A stretch of 64,000 nt of DNA, taken from the NCBI GenBank assembly GCA_963730115.1, contig CAVSQM010000003.1:1-64000 (forward strand), written 5' to 3'. The DNA is from DASQFQ01 sp963730115. Its GTDB lineage: Bacteria; Actinomycetota; Thermoleophilia; Solirubrobacterales; Solirubrobacteraceae. Shown here in pieces: positions 1-9,121 of this stretch. The translations under genes were made by a program, and so were the position numbers. Every line of letters starts with the position of its first letter. Position 1 is the stretch's first letter. Under the pieces are notes generated by a model. That model did not search any database and was not told the origin of the DNA. It saw only the letters and a program-made list of their open reading frames with translations.

Positions 1-847
1 GGATCGCCTCGGTGACCGTGATCGGCACCTCGACCTCGAAGTTGTCGCCCTTGCGCCGGAAGACCGGCGACTCCTCGACGCGCGTGAGCACGTAGAGGTC
101 GCCAGGCGTGCCGCCGCGCAGGCCGGCCTCGCCCTTGCCGGCGAGCCGGATCCGCGAGCCGTCCTTGACGCCCGCGGGGATGTTGACCTTGTACTTCTTG
201 AGCTCGCGCGTGCGGCCCTGGCCCTGGCAGGTGTGGCAGGGGTGCTCGATGACCGTGCCCGAGCCGCCGCAGCGCCCGCACGGGCGCGTGATCGAGAACA
301 GGCCCTGGCCCTCGGACTCGACGCCGCGGCCGTTGCAGACCGGGCAGACGATCGGGCTCGTGCCCGGCTCGGCGCCCGTGCCGCGGCACGTCTTGCACGC
401 CGCGTGCGTGGCGACCGACACCGGCACCTGGGCGCCCTCGACCGCCTGGTCGAAGGACAGCGAGACGGTCGTCTCGAGGTCGCGCCCCTTCTCCGCCTGC
501 GGGCGCGTGCGCGTCCCGCCACGGCCGCCCGTGGTGTTGAAGATGTTCGAGAAGATGTCCGAGAACGAGCCGAAGTCCGCGCTCGTCGCCCCGCCGCCGG
601 CGCCGCCCCCGAACGGGTTGGCCCCGCCGAAGACCGAGCCGCCGCGGTCGTACTTCTTGCGCTTCTCCGGGTCGCCCAGCGTGTCGTAGGCCTCGGAGAT
701 CTGCTTGAAGCGGTCCTCCGCCCCGGGCTCCTTGTTGGTGTCCGGGTGGTACTGGCGCGCGAGCTTGCGGTACGCCTTCTTGACGTCCTCCTGGGACGCC
801 TTCCTGTCGACGCCCAGGACCTTGTAGTAGTCGGTGCCGTTGGCCAC
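1..847 (-). CDS. dnaJ: Chaperone DnaJ, 3' end outside the window
   Basis: Type I Hsp40 co-chaperone that hands unfolded proteins to DnaK and stimulates its ATPase. The frame runs leftward from a GTG at 845-847 and is still open at the window edge, so about 282 residues are visible. The J domain covers roughly residues 4-70 with the HPD triad at 34-36. A Gly/Phe-rich stretch follows, then the zinc domain with four repeats: CKTCRGTG, CPVCNGRG, CGRCGGSG and CHTCQGQG. The start of the C-terminal substrate-binding domain is present. AGGAGG lies 6 nt before the GTG and straddles the grpE stop codon, so translation is probably coupled to grpE. It is the last visible gene of dnaK-grpE-dnaJ. Confidence 0.96.
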   Translation of the reverse strand, partial: MANGTDYYKVLGVDRKASQEDVKKAYRKLARQYHPDTNKEPGAEDRFKQISEAYDTLGDPEKRKKYDRGGSVFGGANPFGGGAGGGATSADFGSFSDIFSNIFNTTGGRGGTRTRPQAEKGRDLETTVSLSFDQAVEGAQVPVSVATHAACKTCRGTGAEPGTSPIVCPVCNGRGVESEGQGLFSITRPCGRCGGSGTVIEHPCHTCQGQGRTRELKKYKVNIPAGVKDGSRIRLAGKGEAGLRGGTPGDLYVLTRVEESPVFRRKGDNFEVEVPITVTEAI

Positions 848-857
848 TGGAGGCCTC

Positions 858-1426
858 CTACGCGGCGACCACGACCCGCGCGGGCCGCAGCACAGCGCCG
901 TTGATGCGGTAGCCGGCCTGGTAGACCTCGGTCACCGTGCCGGACGCCGCCCCCTCGACCGGCTGCGAGGCCATCGCCTCGTGCTCGGCCGGGTCGAACG
1001 GCTCGCCCTTGGGCGAGTAGGCCTGGATGCCGACGCGCCCGAGCGCGCCCACCAGCTCGTCCTGGATCTGGCGGATGCCCTTGGCAAACTCACCGCCGCC
1101 GTGCTCCTCGGCCGACCGCAGCGCGAGCTCGAGGTGGTCGAGCGCGGGCAGCAGCTCCTTCGCGAGCCTGGCCATCCCGCGGTCGGCCGCCGCTGCGTTC
1201 TCGCGCGTGGCGCGCTTGCGAAAGTTCTCGAAGTCCGCCTGCGTCCGCTGGGCGAGCGCCAGGTACCTGGCCGCCTCGTCCTGCTCGGGTGCCTCCGCCT
1301 CGTCGGGCGCAGGCTCGGGCAGGGGCTGCTCGGCCGCAGCGGCCTGCGCGTCGGCGGAGGGCTCCTCCGACCCGGGCATGGCACCCGGGCCGGAGGTCTC
1401 CACCTGCTCGTTGCGCGTCTCGTCGG

Positions 1427-1430
<4 letters not shown>
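858..1430 (-). CDS. grpE: Nucleotide exchange factor GrpE
   Basis: GrpE releases ADP from DnaK to restart its cycle. The 190-residue protein has a disordered Glu/Ala/Pro-rich N-terminus (about 1-55), then a long dimerising helix that includes the family pattern DFENFRKR, and the C-terminal beta domain with the conserved FDPAEHEAM near residue 150. Its ATG at 1428-1430 overlaps the dnaK TGA (ATGA), which argues for translational coupling. Its TAG sits inside the ribosome binding site of dnaJ. Length and domain order are normal for the family. Confidence 0.96.
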
Positions 1431-3340
<1,910 letters not shown>

Positions 3341-3373
3341 ATTGTGGGTGCTCCTCAGCTCGTTGGACTGCAC

Positions 3374-3403
3374 AAAATCTTAGTCGCGCTCGCTGAGATT
3401 GTA
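3374..3403 (-). promoter_or_regulatory. dnaK promoter with overlapping inverted repeat
   Basis: Reading toward dnaK, a -10-like TACAAT occupies 3398-3403. Overlapping it is an imperfect inverted repeat: arms AATCTCAG (3393-3400) and CTAAGATT (3376-3383) around a 9-nt spacer, extendable to 10-bp arms with two mismatches. A 9-nt spacer is the geometry of CIRCE (HrcA operator), but the arm sequence is neither CIRCE nor the HspR HAIR consensus. No clear -35 box was found. Placement on the promoter of the heat-shock operon suggests a repressor site; which repressor is unknown. Confidence 0.5.
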
Positions 3404-3409
3404 GCGGCT

Positions 3410-4330
3410 TCAGATGCCCGGCAGCCCGGCCTTCTCACGAAGCTTCACAGCCCACCCGTAGTCCTTGCGGATCCGCTTCTCGTAGGCGGCCACGTCGGTC
3501 TCCGAGAGCGAGTTGTAGAAGCCCCAGTAGCGCGACAGCGGCTCCGTGCGGACGTGGATCTCCTGGAAGTTGCCGTTGCCGTTGATCGTCGTGACCTTGG
3601 GGTCGGCCGGGTCGGCGTCGTCGACCGAGGCGACGAGGCACTGGTGGTTCATCGGCTCGAACGGGTTCGGCTTCTCCTGCCCCTTGATCTCGTACTCCTC
3701 CTTGCGGCAGATCAGGTCGCCGGGCTGGATCGCGGCGGCGCGCTCGTCGGGCTTGAACTTCGACAGGTAGTGGACGGGCCCGAGGCCGATCGGCGTGCCG
3801 GCGAACGAGCCGATGCCGGTGATCTGGTGGATCGCCCAGACGCCGAAGATCGCGCACCACGACCACGGCAGGCCCTGCTTCGGGTCGCCCTTGTGCTGCT
3901 GGCCGGCCCACATGTGCGGGGTCTCGATACCGAGGTCGTAGCTCGGGTTGTAGGACGGGCAGGCCACTCGGTAGAACTCCTTGAGCCGCTCGGCGCCCTT
4001 CTTCTTGCCGTCGCCGCGGTCCTCGTCGCGGACCTTGCCGACCTGCGAGAGCGCGAGCTTGACGATCGCCGCGCGCTTCGCCGGCGCGGAGGTCGCGGCG
4101 TCGGCGCCCGCCACCGCGAGCTGGTGGACCGTGCTGTAGGCCTGGAGCGCCTCCATGTCCTTCGCGTCGAGCGCCTCGGCCTCGCGGGCCAGCATCCGGA
4201 CCACCGCGCGGTTCCCCGCCGTCCGCTGGAGGCGGGTGACGAGGCCGGCGAGCGAGGCGGCGGGCGCACGCTCGGCGGCGGCCGGCGCGGCGGGCTCGGC
4301 CTGCGGCTCGGCGTGCGCGTGCTCGGTCAC
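3410..4330 (-). CDS. Putative papain-fold (CHAP/NlpC-like) protein with eCIS-type N-terminal motif
   Basis: Protein of 306 residues from a GTG at 4328-4330 that overlaps the nth stop codon (GTGA). After a short Ala/Glu/Pro-rich head, residues 34-47 read LQRTAGNRAVVRML. This matches the LQRxAGNxAV signature common at the N-terminus of cargo or toxin proteins linked to extracellular contractile injection systems (often beside DUF4157). The second half looks like a papain-fold hydrolase: WCAIF with a candidate nucleophile Cys159, PGDLI near 204, NHQCLV with His229, and TINGNGN near 248-254 as a possible third residue. There is no signal peptide. No injection-system structural genes are visible here. 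The family call is from motifs only, and enzymatic activity on peptidoglycan is an inference. Confidence 0.5.
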   Translation of the reverse strand: MTEHAHAEPQAEPAAPAAAERAPAASLAGLVTRLQRTAGNRAVVRMLAREAEALDAKDMEALQAYSTVHQLAVAGADAATSAPAKRAAIVKLALSQVGKVRDEDRGDGKKKGAERLKEFYRVACPSYNPSYDLGIETPHMWAGQQHKGDPKQGLPWSWCAIFGVWAIHQITGIGSFAGTPIGLGPVHYLSKFKPDERAAAIQPGDLICRKEEYEIKGQEKPNPFEPMNHQCLVASVDDADPADPKVTTINGNGNFQEIHVRTEPLSRYWGFYNSLSETDVAAYEKRIRKDYGWAVKLREKAGLPGI

Positions 4331-5025
4331 GCAGCGATGTTCCTGCCGTACGGGCAGGAGCGCAAGAGCGCGCACGCGCCGCACGCCGGGCGCTGGGAGT
4401 GGCAGGTGCGGCGCCCGTGGCGGAGCAGGTTGATGTGCAGCTCGACCTCCTGCCCGGCCGGGGTGAGCCGCAGCATCTCGTCGTGCAGCTCCTCGAACGG
4501 CGCGCCGGGGCGGAACAGGCCGAGCCGCGTGCCGACGCGAGAGACGTGGGTGTCGACCGGGATGTCGGGCAGCCCGAACGCGAACAGCAGCACGCAGGCG
4601 GCCGTCTTGCGCCCCACGCCGGGCAGCGCGGTCAGGTAGTCGCGCGCCTCGGCCACCGGCAGCTCGCCGAGGAAGCTCAGGTCCGGCGGGTCCGGCAGGG
4701 CGCGCAGGATCTCCTGGATCCGCACGGACTTCTGGCGGTGCAGCCCGCCCGGCTGGATCGCCGCCTCGACCTCCTCGAGCGGCGCGTCGCGCACCGCCTC
4801 CCAGGCCGGGAAGCGGGCGACCAGCCGCACGTAGGCGACGTCGCGGTTGCGGTCGTTGGTCGACTGCGAGAGCACGGTGAGGATCAGCTCCTCGAGCCCG
4901 CGCCCGTGCGGCGGCGCGACCGGCCGGCCATACACGAGCCGCAGGCGGTCGCGCAGGGCGCGCACGCGGCGCGGCTGCGGCGGCGTCCAGGCGGAGCGCG
5001 GGACGGTGGCGACCTTGGGGCTCAC
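4327..5025 (-). CDS. nth: Endonuclease III family DNA glycosylase/AP lyase
   Basis: Base-excision repair enzyme that removes oxidised pyrimidines and cleaves the abasic site. The helix-hairpin-helix LPGVGRKTAACVLLF carries the catalytic lysine of the family, followed by the catalytic aspartate in PVDTHVSRV. A C-terminal 4Fe-4S cluster is bound by Cys208, 215, 218 and 224 (spacing C-x6-C-x2-C-x5-C). The protein is 232 residues, about normal. The residues after LSQS (TNDRNRD) differ from the classic LSAQATD, so a specialised paralogue is possible. Its TGA overlaps the GTG of the downstream papain-fold gene. Confidence 0.9.
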   Translation of the reverse strand: MSPKVATVPRSAWTPPQPRRVRALRDRLRLVYGRPVAPPHGRGLEELILTVLSQSTNDRNRDVAYVRLVARFPAWEAVRDAPLEEVEAAIQPGGLHRQKSVRIQEILRALPDPPDLSFLGELPVAEARDYLTALPGVGRKTAACVLLFAFGLPDIPVDTHVSRVGTRLGLFRPGAPFEELHDEMLRLTPAGQEVELHINLLRHGRRTCHSQRPACGACALLRSCPYGRNIAA

Positions 5026-5084
5026 AGGAGTGAGCCTATGGGCGGAGAATTGCGAAACGTCGCGGCGCGGTTCGAGTCGCTAGT

Positions 5085-5185
5085 GTGCCGCGCCGACAAG
5101 GGGGGTGCGGCCAGGCTCGGAACCAGGCGGGGATCCGGGGTCGCACCGAAGGGGTGAACCATCGGAGGTCTCCGAATGCGTACAG
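5085..5185 (+). promoter_or_regulatory. Structured leader before the CAP-domain gene, weak resemblance to a c-di-AMP riboswitch
   Basis: The segment before the start codon at 5176 holds GGAACC, then CACCGAAGGGGTG (a short hairpin) running into GGGGTGAACC, then CGGAGGTCTCCG, which folds the ribosome binding site into a small hairpin. GGGGTGAA followed by CCGAA and ACAGC recalls the ydaO/yuaA (c-di-AMP) aptamer, which often controls cell-wall enzymes. However, the distances are short and the last pieces would lie inside the coding region. Treat it as a structured leader of unknown role. Confidence 0.2.
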
Positions 5186-5673
5186 CGCTGCTCGTTTGCG
5201 GTGCCGTCATCTGCTGCTGCGTCGTGCTGGCCTGGCAGCCGGACGGTGCCGACGCCAGGTCCGCTGCGCTCGATCGAACCGAGCGCAAGGTCGTCAAGCT
5301 CGTCAACCGCATCCGCGCCCGTCACGGGCTCAAGCGGCTGCGGGCCAGTCGCACGCTCGCGCGCGCGGCCAACGATCACACCGGCGACATCCTGCGGACC
5401 GACGTGCTCGGCCACTCGTCCAGTGACGGCACGCCGATGGCGACGCGCGTGCGCCGCTACACGGGCGCCGACTGGGTGGGCGAGAACGTCGCCGCGGTGT
5501 GGGGCAGGGGCGGCAGCGCCCGCAAGGTCGTGCGCATGTGGATGGCCTCGCCGGGCCACCGCGCCGTGCTGCTGTCGCCGGCCGGGCGCCGCATCGGCGT
5601 CGGCAAGCGCAAGGGCAGCATGGCCGGGGTGCGGCGCGCGGTCTTCACGGCCGATCTCGCCTCGCGGCGCTGA
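5176..5673 (+). CDS. Secreted CAP/SCP-domain protein
   Basis: Small exported protein of 165 residues. The first 27 residues form a signal peptide (MRTA, hydrophobic core with several cysteines, cut near GADA-RS). The remainder is a CAP (SCP/PR-1) domain: VNRIRARHGLKRL, HTGDIL, GHSSSDGTP, VGENVAA and MASPGHRAVLLSP match the family's helix, His and GEN motifs. Bacterial CAP proteins are extracytoplasmic with no single agreed function. GGAGG lies about 7 nt before the ATG, within a small hairpin. It is divergent from nth across 150 bp. Confidence 0.85.
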   Translation: MRTALLVCGAVICCCVVLAWQPDGADARSAALDRTERKVVKLVNRIRARHGLKRLRASRTLARAANDHTGDILRTDVLGHSSSDGTPMATRVRRYTGADWVGENVAAVWGRGGSARKVVRMWMASPGHRAVLLSPAGRRIGVGKRKGSMAGVRRAVFTADLASRR

Positions 5674-5711
5674 GTGCGCCCGCGGAGGCGACTAGCCTTC
5701 GCCGTCAGACG

Positions 5712-6335
5712 ATGAGCACGACACGCGACTACCAGGCGCTGATGCGCTCCCGGCTCATCGAGTCGCGGCTGACGCCGAACGCGATCTCGCTCACCGGCTT
5801 CGCGCTGTGCGTCGTCGCCGCGGTGCTGGTGTGGCAGGACTACTACCTGCTGGGCGGGCTCGCCTTCATCGTCGGCTCGATCTGCGACACGCTCGACGGC
5901 CGGTACTCGCGCATGTCGGGGAAGGGCACGCCGTTCGGCGCCTTCCTCGACTCGACGCTCGACCGCATCGAGGAAGGCGTCGTGCTGACCGCGGTCGCCT
6001 ACCAGTTCTCCGTCGCCGGGGACGACCTCGCGGTCAGCGCGGTCGTGATCGCCGTGCTCGCCTCGCTGATGGTCTCCTACACGCGCGCCCGCGCCGAGGC
6101 GCTCGGCGTCGAGTGCAAGGTGGGCATCGCCGACCGCGCCGTGCGCGTGGTGATCCTGTCGGCCGGCCTCGTCCTCGCCAAGGGCGCCGGCCTGATCGAC
6201 GTGGAACTTCTGGAGCCCGCGGTGTACGTCCTAGCGGGCCTCTCAGTCATCACCGTCATGCAGCGCATCTGGCATGTCCGGGGTCAGCTGAAGATCGGGC
6301 CCGCACCGGATTCCGACTTCGAGGTGACTTCGTGA
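5712..6335 (+). CDS. CDP-alcohol phosphatidyltransferase, probable phosphatidylinositol-phosphate synthase
   Basis: Integral membrane enzyme of 207 residues joining a CDP-activated lipid to an alcohol. The family signature DxxDGxxxR...GxxxDxxxD is seen as DTLDGRYSR and GAFLDSTLD near residues 60-85, with several membrane helices around it. Its stop codon overlaps the start of the inositol-1-phosphate synthase gene (GTGA). That pairing makes inositol phosphate the likely acceptor, giving phosphatidylinositol phosphate as in mycobacteria. The specific product is an inference from the neighbour; glycerophosphate or another inositol lipid remains possible. Confidence 0.85.
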   Translation: MSTTRDYQALMRSRLIESRLTPNAISLTGFALCVVAAVLVWQDYYLLGGLAFIVGSICDTLDGRYSRMSGKGTPFGAFLDSTLDRIEEGVVLTAVAYQFSVAGDDLAVSAVVIAVLASLMVSYTRARAEALGVECKVGIADRAVRVVILSAGLVLAKGAGLIDVELLEPAVYVLAGLSVITVMQRIWHVRGQLKIGPAPDSDFEVTS

Positions 6336-7546
6336 GCAAGAACGGTTCCAACGGGCACGGCCCGGCGGCGCGTGAGGATGGGCGATACCAGGAGGGCAAG
6401 GTCCGGGTCGCGATCATCGGCGTCGGCAACTGCGCGTCGTCGTTCGTGCAGGGCGTCCACTACTACAAGGACGCGGATCCGTCGGAACCGGTCCCGGGGC
6501 TCATGCACGTCGACCTCGGCGGCTACCACGTGCGCGACATCGAGTTCTCGGCCGCCTTCGACATCGATGCCGAGAAGGTCGGCAAGGACCTCTCCGAGGC
6601 GATCTTCGCCGGCCAGAACAACACGCTGAAGCTCGGCGACGGCAAGCTGCCGAAGACCGGCATCACCGTCCAGCGCGGGATGACCCACGACGGCCTCGGC
6701 AAGTACCTGAAGGAGAAGATCACCAAGGCCGAGGGCTCGACCGTCGACATCGCCCAGATCCTCAAGGACACCAAGACCGACGTCGTCGTCTCCTACCTGC
6801 CGGTCGGCTCCGAGCAGGCGACCAAGTGGTACGTCGAGCAGATCATCGAGGCCGGCTGCGCGTTCGTGAACTGCATCCCGGTGTTCATCGCGCGCGAGGA
6901 GTACTGGAACAACCGCTTCAAGAAGGCGGGGCTCCCGATCATCGGCGACGACATCAAGTCGCAGGTCGGCGCGACGATCATGCACCGCACGCTGGCGCGC
7001 CTGTTCGCGGACCGCGGCGTGAAGATCCTGCGCACGTCGCAGCTCAACGTCGGCGGCAACATGGACTTCTACAACATGCTCGAGCGCGAGCGGCTGGAGT
7101 CCAAGAAGATCTCCAAGACCAACGCCGTCACCTCGATCATGGACCACGAGCTGCCGGCCACCGACGTCCACGTCGGCCCGTCGGACTACGTGCCGTGGCT
7201 CGAGGACCGCAAGTGGGCGCACATCCGCGTCGAGGGCCAGGCGTTCGGCGACGTGCCGCTCAGCGTCGAGCTCAAGATGGAGGTCTGGGACTCGCCGAAC
7301 TCCGCCGGCATCGTCATCGACGCCGTGCGCTGCTGCAAGCTCGGCCTCAACCACGGCCTCGCCGGCCAGCTCGACGGCCCCAGCTCCTACCTCATGAAGT
7401 CGCCGCACAACCAGCGGCCCGACCACCTCGCGCGGCAGGCGACGGAGGACTTCATCGCCGAGTACGCGCGCTCGCAGAAGGCCGCCAAGGCCGCCCAGAA
7501 GGTCGCCAAGCGGGTGGCCGAGACGGGCTCCTCCGTCACCCACTGA
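6332..7546 (+). CDS. ino1: Inositol-3-phosphate (myo-inositol-1-phosphate) synthase
   Basis: NAD-dependent cytoplasmic enzyme turning glucose 6-phosphate into inositol phosphate. The 404-residue protein starts at a GTG inside the previous stop codon. After a short Gly/Asn-rich head comes the Rossmann motif VAIIGVGNCASSF near residue 25. Family landmarks include DIEFSAAFDID, SYLPVGSEQATKWY, FVNCIPVFIA, DDIKSQVGATI and TSQLNVGGNMDFYNM. The size matches the short actinobacterial form rather than the eukaryotic enzyme of about 530 residues. It forms a two-gene operon with the CDP-alcohol phosphatidyltransferase. Confidence 0.95.
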   Translation: MSKNGSNGHGPAAREDGRYQEGKVRVAIIGVGNCASSFVQGVHYYKDADPSEPVPGLMHVDLGGYHVRDIEFSAAFDIDAEKVGKDLSEAIFAGQNNTLKLGDGKLPKTGITVQRGMTHDGLGKYLKEKITKAEGSTVDIAQILKDTKTDVVVSYLPVGSEQATKWYVEQIIEAGCAFVNCIPVFIAREEYWNNRFKKAGLPIIGDDIKSQVGATIMHRTLARLFADRGVKILRTSQLNVGGNMDFYNMLERERLESKKISKTNAVTSIMDHELPATDVHVGPSDYVPWLEDRKWAHIRVEGQAFGDVPLSVELKMEVWDSPNSAGIVIDAVRCCKLGLNHGLAGQLDGPSSYLMKSPHNQRPDHLARQATEDFIAEYARSQKAAKAAQKVAKRVAETGSSVTH

Positions 7547-7557
7547 CGAAGGAGCCC
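7525..7557. terminator. Bidirectional hairpin terminator candidate
   Basis: GGGCTCCT (7525-7532) pairs with AGGAGCCC (7550-7557). Inside it, CGTCA pairs with TGACG around the loop CCCAC, with one C/A mismatch, giving about 13 base pairs. The hairpin contains the inositol synthase TGA (7544-7546) and ends 13 nt before the stop of the convergent RTX-repeat gene. There is no U tract on either side, as is common for actinobacterial terminators. Confidence 0.7.
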
Positions 7558-7570
7558 GCCCGGGTCGGGG

Positions 7571-8971
7571 CTACCGGATCGAGTAGCGGCGCTCGCAGCC
7601 CTTCACGCGGCGCCGCTCGTTGGTGTTGAAGCGGACGACGTCCTTGCCGCGGCCGCAGCGGACGCGCGCCGCGGGGCCGGCGGTGGCGACGTTGATGGCG
7701 TCGTTGCCCTTGCCGGAGTTGACCTTGTCCCTGCCGTAGGCGGCGTTGATCGAGTCCTTGCCGCCGCCGCCCATCAGCCTGTCGGCCTCGGAGCCGCCGT
7801 TCAGGTTGTCGCCGCCCCTGCCGCCGACCAGGGTGTCCTTGCCCTGGGCGCCCGCGAGGCGGTCGGCGCCCTTGCCGCCGACGATGCAGTCGTTTCCGCG
7901 GCCGCCGCTGATCTTGTCGTTGCCGCCGAACGCGAAGATGACGTCGGCGCGGTTGGAGCCGGTGATGCTGTCGGCCTTCCGCGAGCCGAGCACGAGGAAC
8001 TTCACGCCCTTGCGCTTCAGGCAGGTGCTCTTCTGCGCGGACTTCGGCGCCTCGCCCGGCAGCGCGACGCGGCCGCCGCTGGGCCCCTCGAACGGCTTGC
8101 CGACGACGGCGACGATCTCGCGGCCGTTGGCGAGGTTGCCGTCGCGCTCGCGCGTGATCACGCACAGGTTCCGGCTCGCCAGGTACTCGGCGCCGCGGAT
8201 GCACGGCTCGCCGCCGCTCCCGTTGCCGCCCGACCCGTCACCGCCGTTCGCGGTGGCCTCCTGGGCGGCGCGGTCGCAGACCTCGCTGCCACCGGACACC
8301 CTGGCCTCGGCGACCACGACGTCCTTGACGATGCGGCCCGCCGGATCCTGCACGTCGAGGTGCACGGCCCGCTGGGTGAGCGTGTTGCCGTTGCGCGTCT
8401 GCTCGTTGAAGCGGATGCGGACGATCTGGCCGGTCGGGAGCCGCTCGACGACCTGCTCCAGCGGCGTGACGTTGAGCGTCCGACCGCCGAGGGTGACGAC
8501 GGGCACGACGCTCGAGCCGCTGAGGCTCGGGCCGTTGGGGGTGCAGGTGGCGGACGCTGTGGCGCGCGCGCCGCGCACGACGAGGTTGTTGCCGGCCTGG
8601 CCGGGGGCGAAGTCGACGACCGAGGACGTCGCGCTCACGGACTGGTCGACGGCGAGGCCGGCGTCAGGAGTGACCGCGGTCTGGGCGACAGGGCCCTCGA
8701 CGCCGAGCTCGTTGCCGGGCCCGACGGGCTGGCCCTCGTCGTCGGCGCAGCGGCCGCGGTCGGGGCTCTCGACGGAGGTGCGCGAGCTGCCGTTGGCGAC
8801 GACCGGCTCGGTGCGGTCCTGCGCCGGGATGGCGACGTAGGCGGCGCTGGCGCGGCAGTTCCACGTCTGGTCGGCGGCGGCCGCGTGCGCGGACCCGGCC
8901 GTGGCCAGGCCGGCGCCGAGCGCGCAGAGGAGCGCGGCCGCCGTGCGGCGGCAGCCTGAGGAGGGGGACAT
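7571..8971 (-). CDS. Secreted RTX-like calcium-binding repeat protein
   Basis: Exported protein of 466 residues from the ATG at 8969-8971, which has GGAAGG 8 nt upstream. Residues 1-32 are a signal peptide with an Arg pair and Ala-rich core. The central region (about 35-330) is beta-rich with no recognised domain. Residues about 345-435 hold RTX-like nonapeptides of the GGxGxDxLx type (GGNDKISGG, GGKGADRLA, GGRGGDNLN, GKGNDAINV). The C-terminus has a Cys-bearing cap (RCGRGKDVVRFN, GCERRY). In this family the repeats bind calcium outside the cell. No type I secretion genes are nearby, and the signal peptide implies Sec or Tat export. Confidence 0.85.
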   Translation of the reverse strand: MSPSSGCRRTAAALLCALGAGLATAGSAHAAAADQTWNCRASAAYVAIPAQDRTEPVVANGSSRTSVESPDRGRCADDEGQPVGPGNELGVEGPVAQTAVTPDAGLAVDQSVSATSSVVDFAPGQAGNNLVVRGARATASATCTPNGPSLSGSSVVPVVTLGGRTLNVTPLEQVVERLPTGQIVRIRFNEQTRNGNTLTQRAVHLDVQDPAGRIVKDVVVAEARVSGGSEVCDRAAQEATANGGDGSGGNGSGGEPCIRGAEYLASRNLCVITRERDGNLANGREIVAVVGKPFEGPSGGRVALPGEAPKSAQKSTCLKRKGVKFLVLGSRKADSITGSNRADVIFAFGGNDKISGGRGNDCIVGGKGADRLAGAQGKDTLVGGRGGDNLNGGSEADRLMGGGGKDSINAAYGRDKVNSGKGNDAINVATAGPAARVRCGRGKDVVRFNTNERRRVKGCERRYSIR

Positions 8972-9108
8972 GTAGGAAACCTTCCGTTGGGGGACCCGGC
9001 GAGGGAGGGGCGATTGCCGGGAGGTGCTCAACACTCAGGGTTTCCGGACTATGAGTGAAACAAGCGTGAGCAAGGGCTGGAAATCCCGACCATTCGTCCA
9101 TCCTGGGC

Positions 9109-9114
9109 TACGCT
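9109..9114 (+). promoter_or_regulatory. -10 box TACGCT for a leaderless GTG start
   Basis: TACGCT lies 7 nt before the GTG at 9122 and no Shine-Dalgarno is present, the arrangement expected of a leaderless transcript. A weak CCCGAC 18 nt upstream might serve as -35. Confidence 0.45.
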
Positions 9115-9121
9115 TGCCGCC

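Noticed and set aside
9032..9057. CACTCA...TGAGTG inverted repeat between the RTX and GT4-PHP genes
   Set aside because: Arms of only 6 bp with a 14-nt spacer; expected by chance in an intergenic region of this size.
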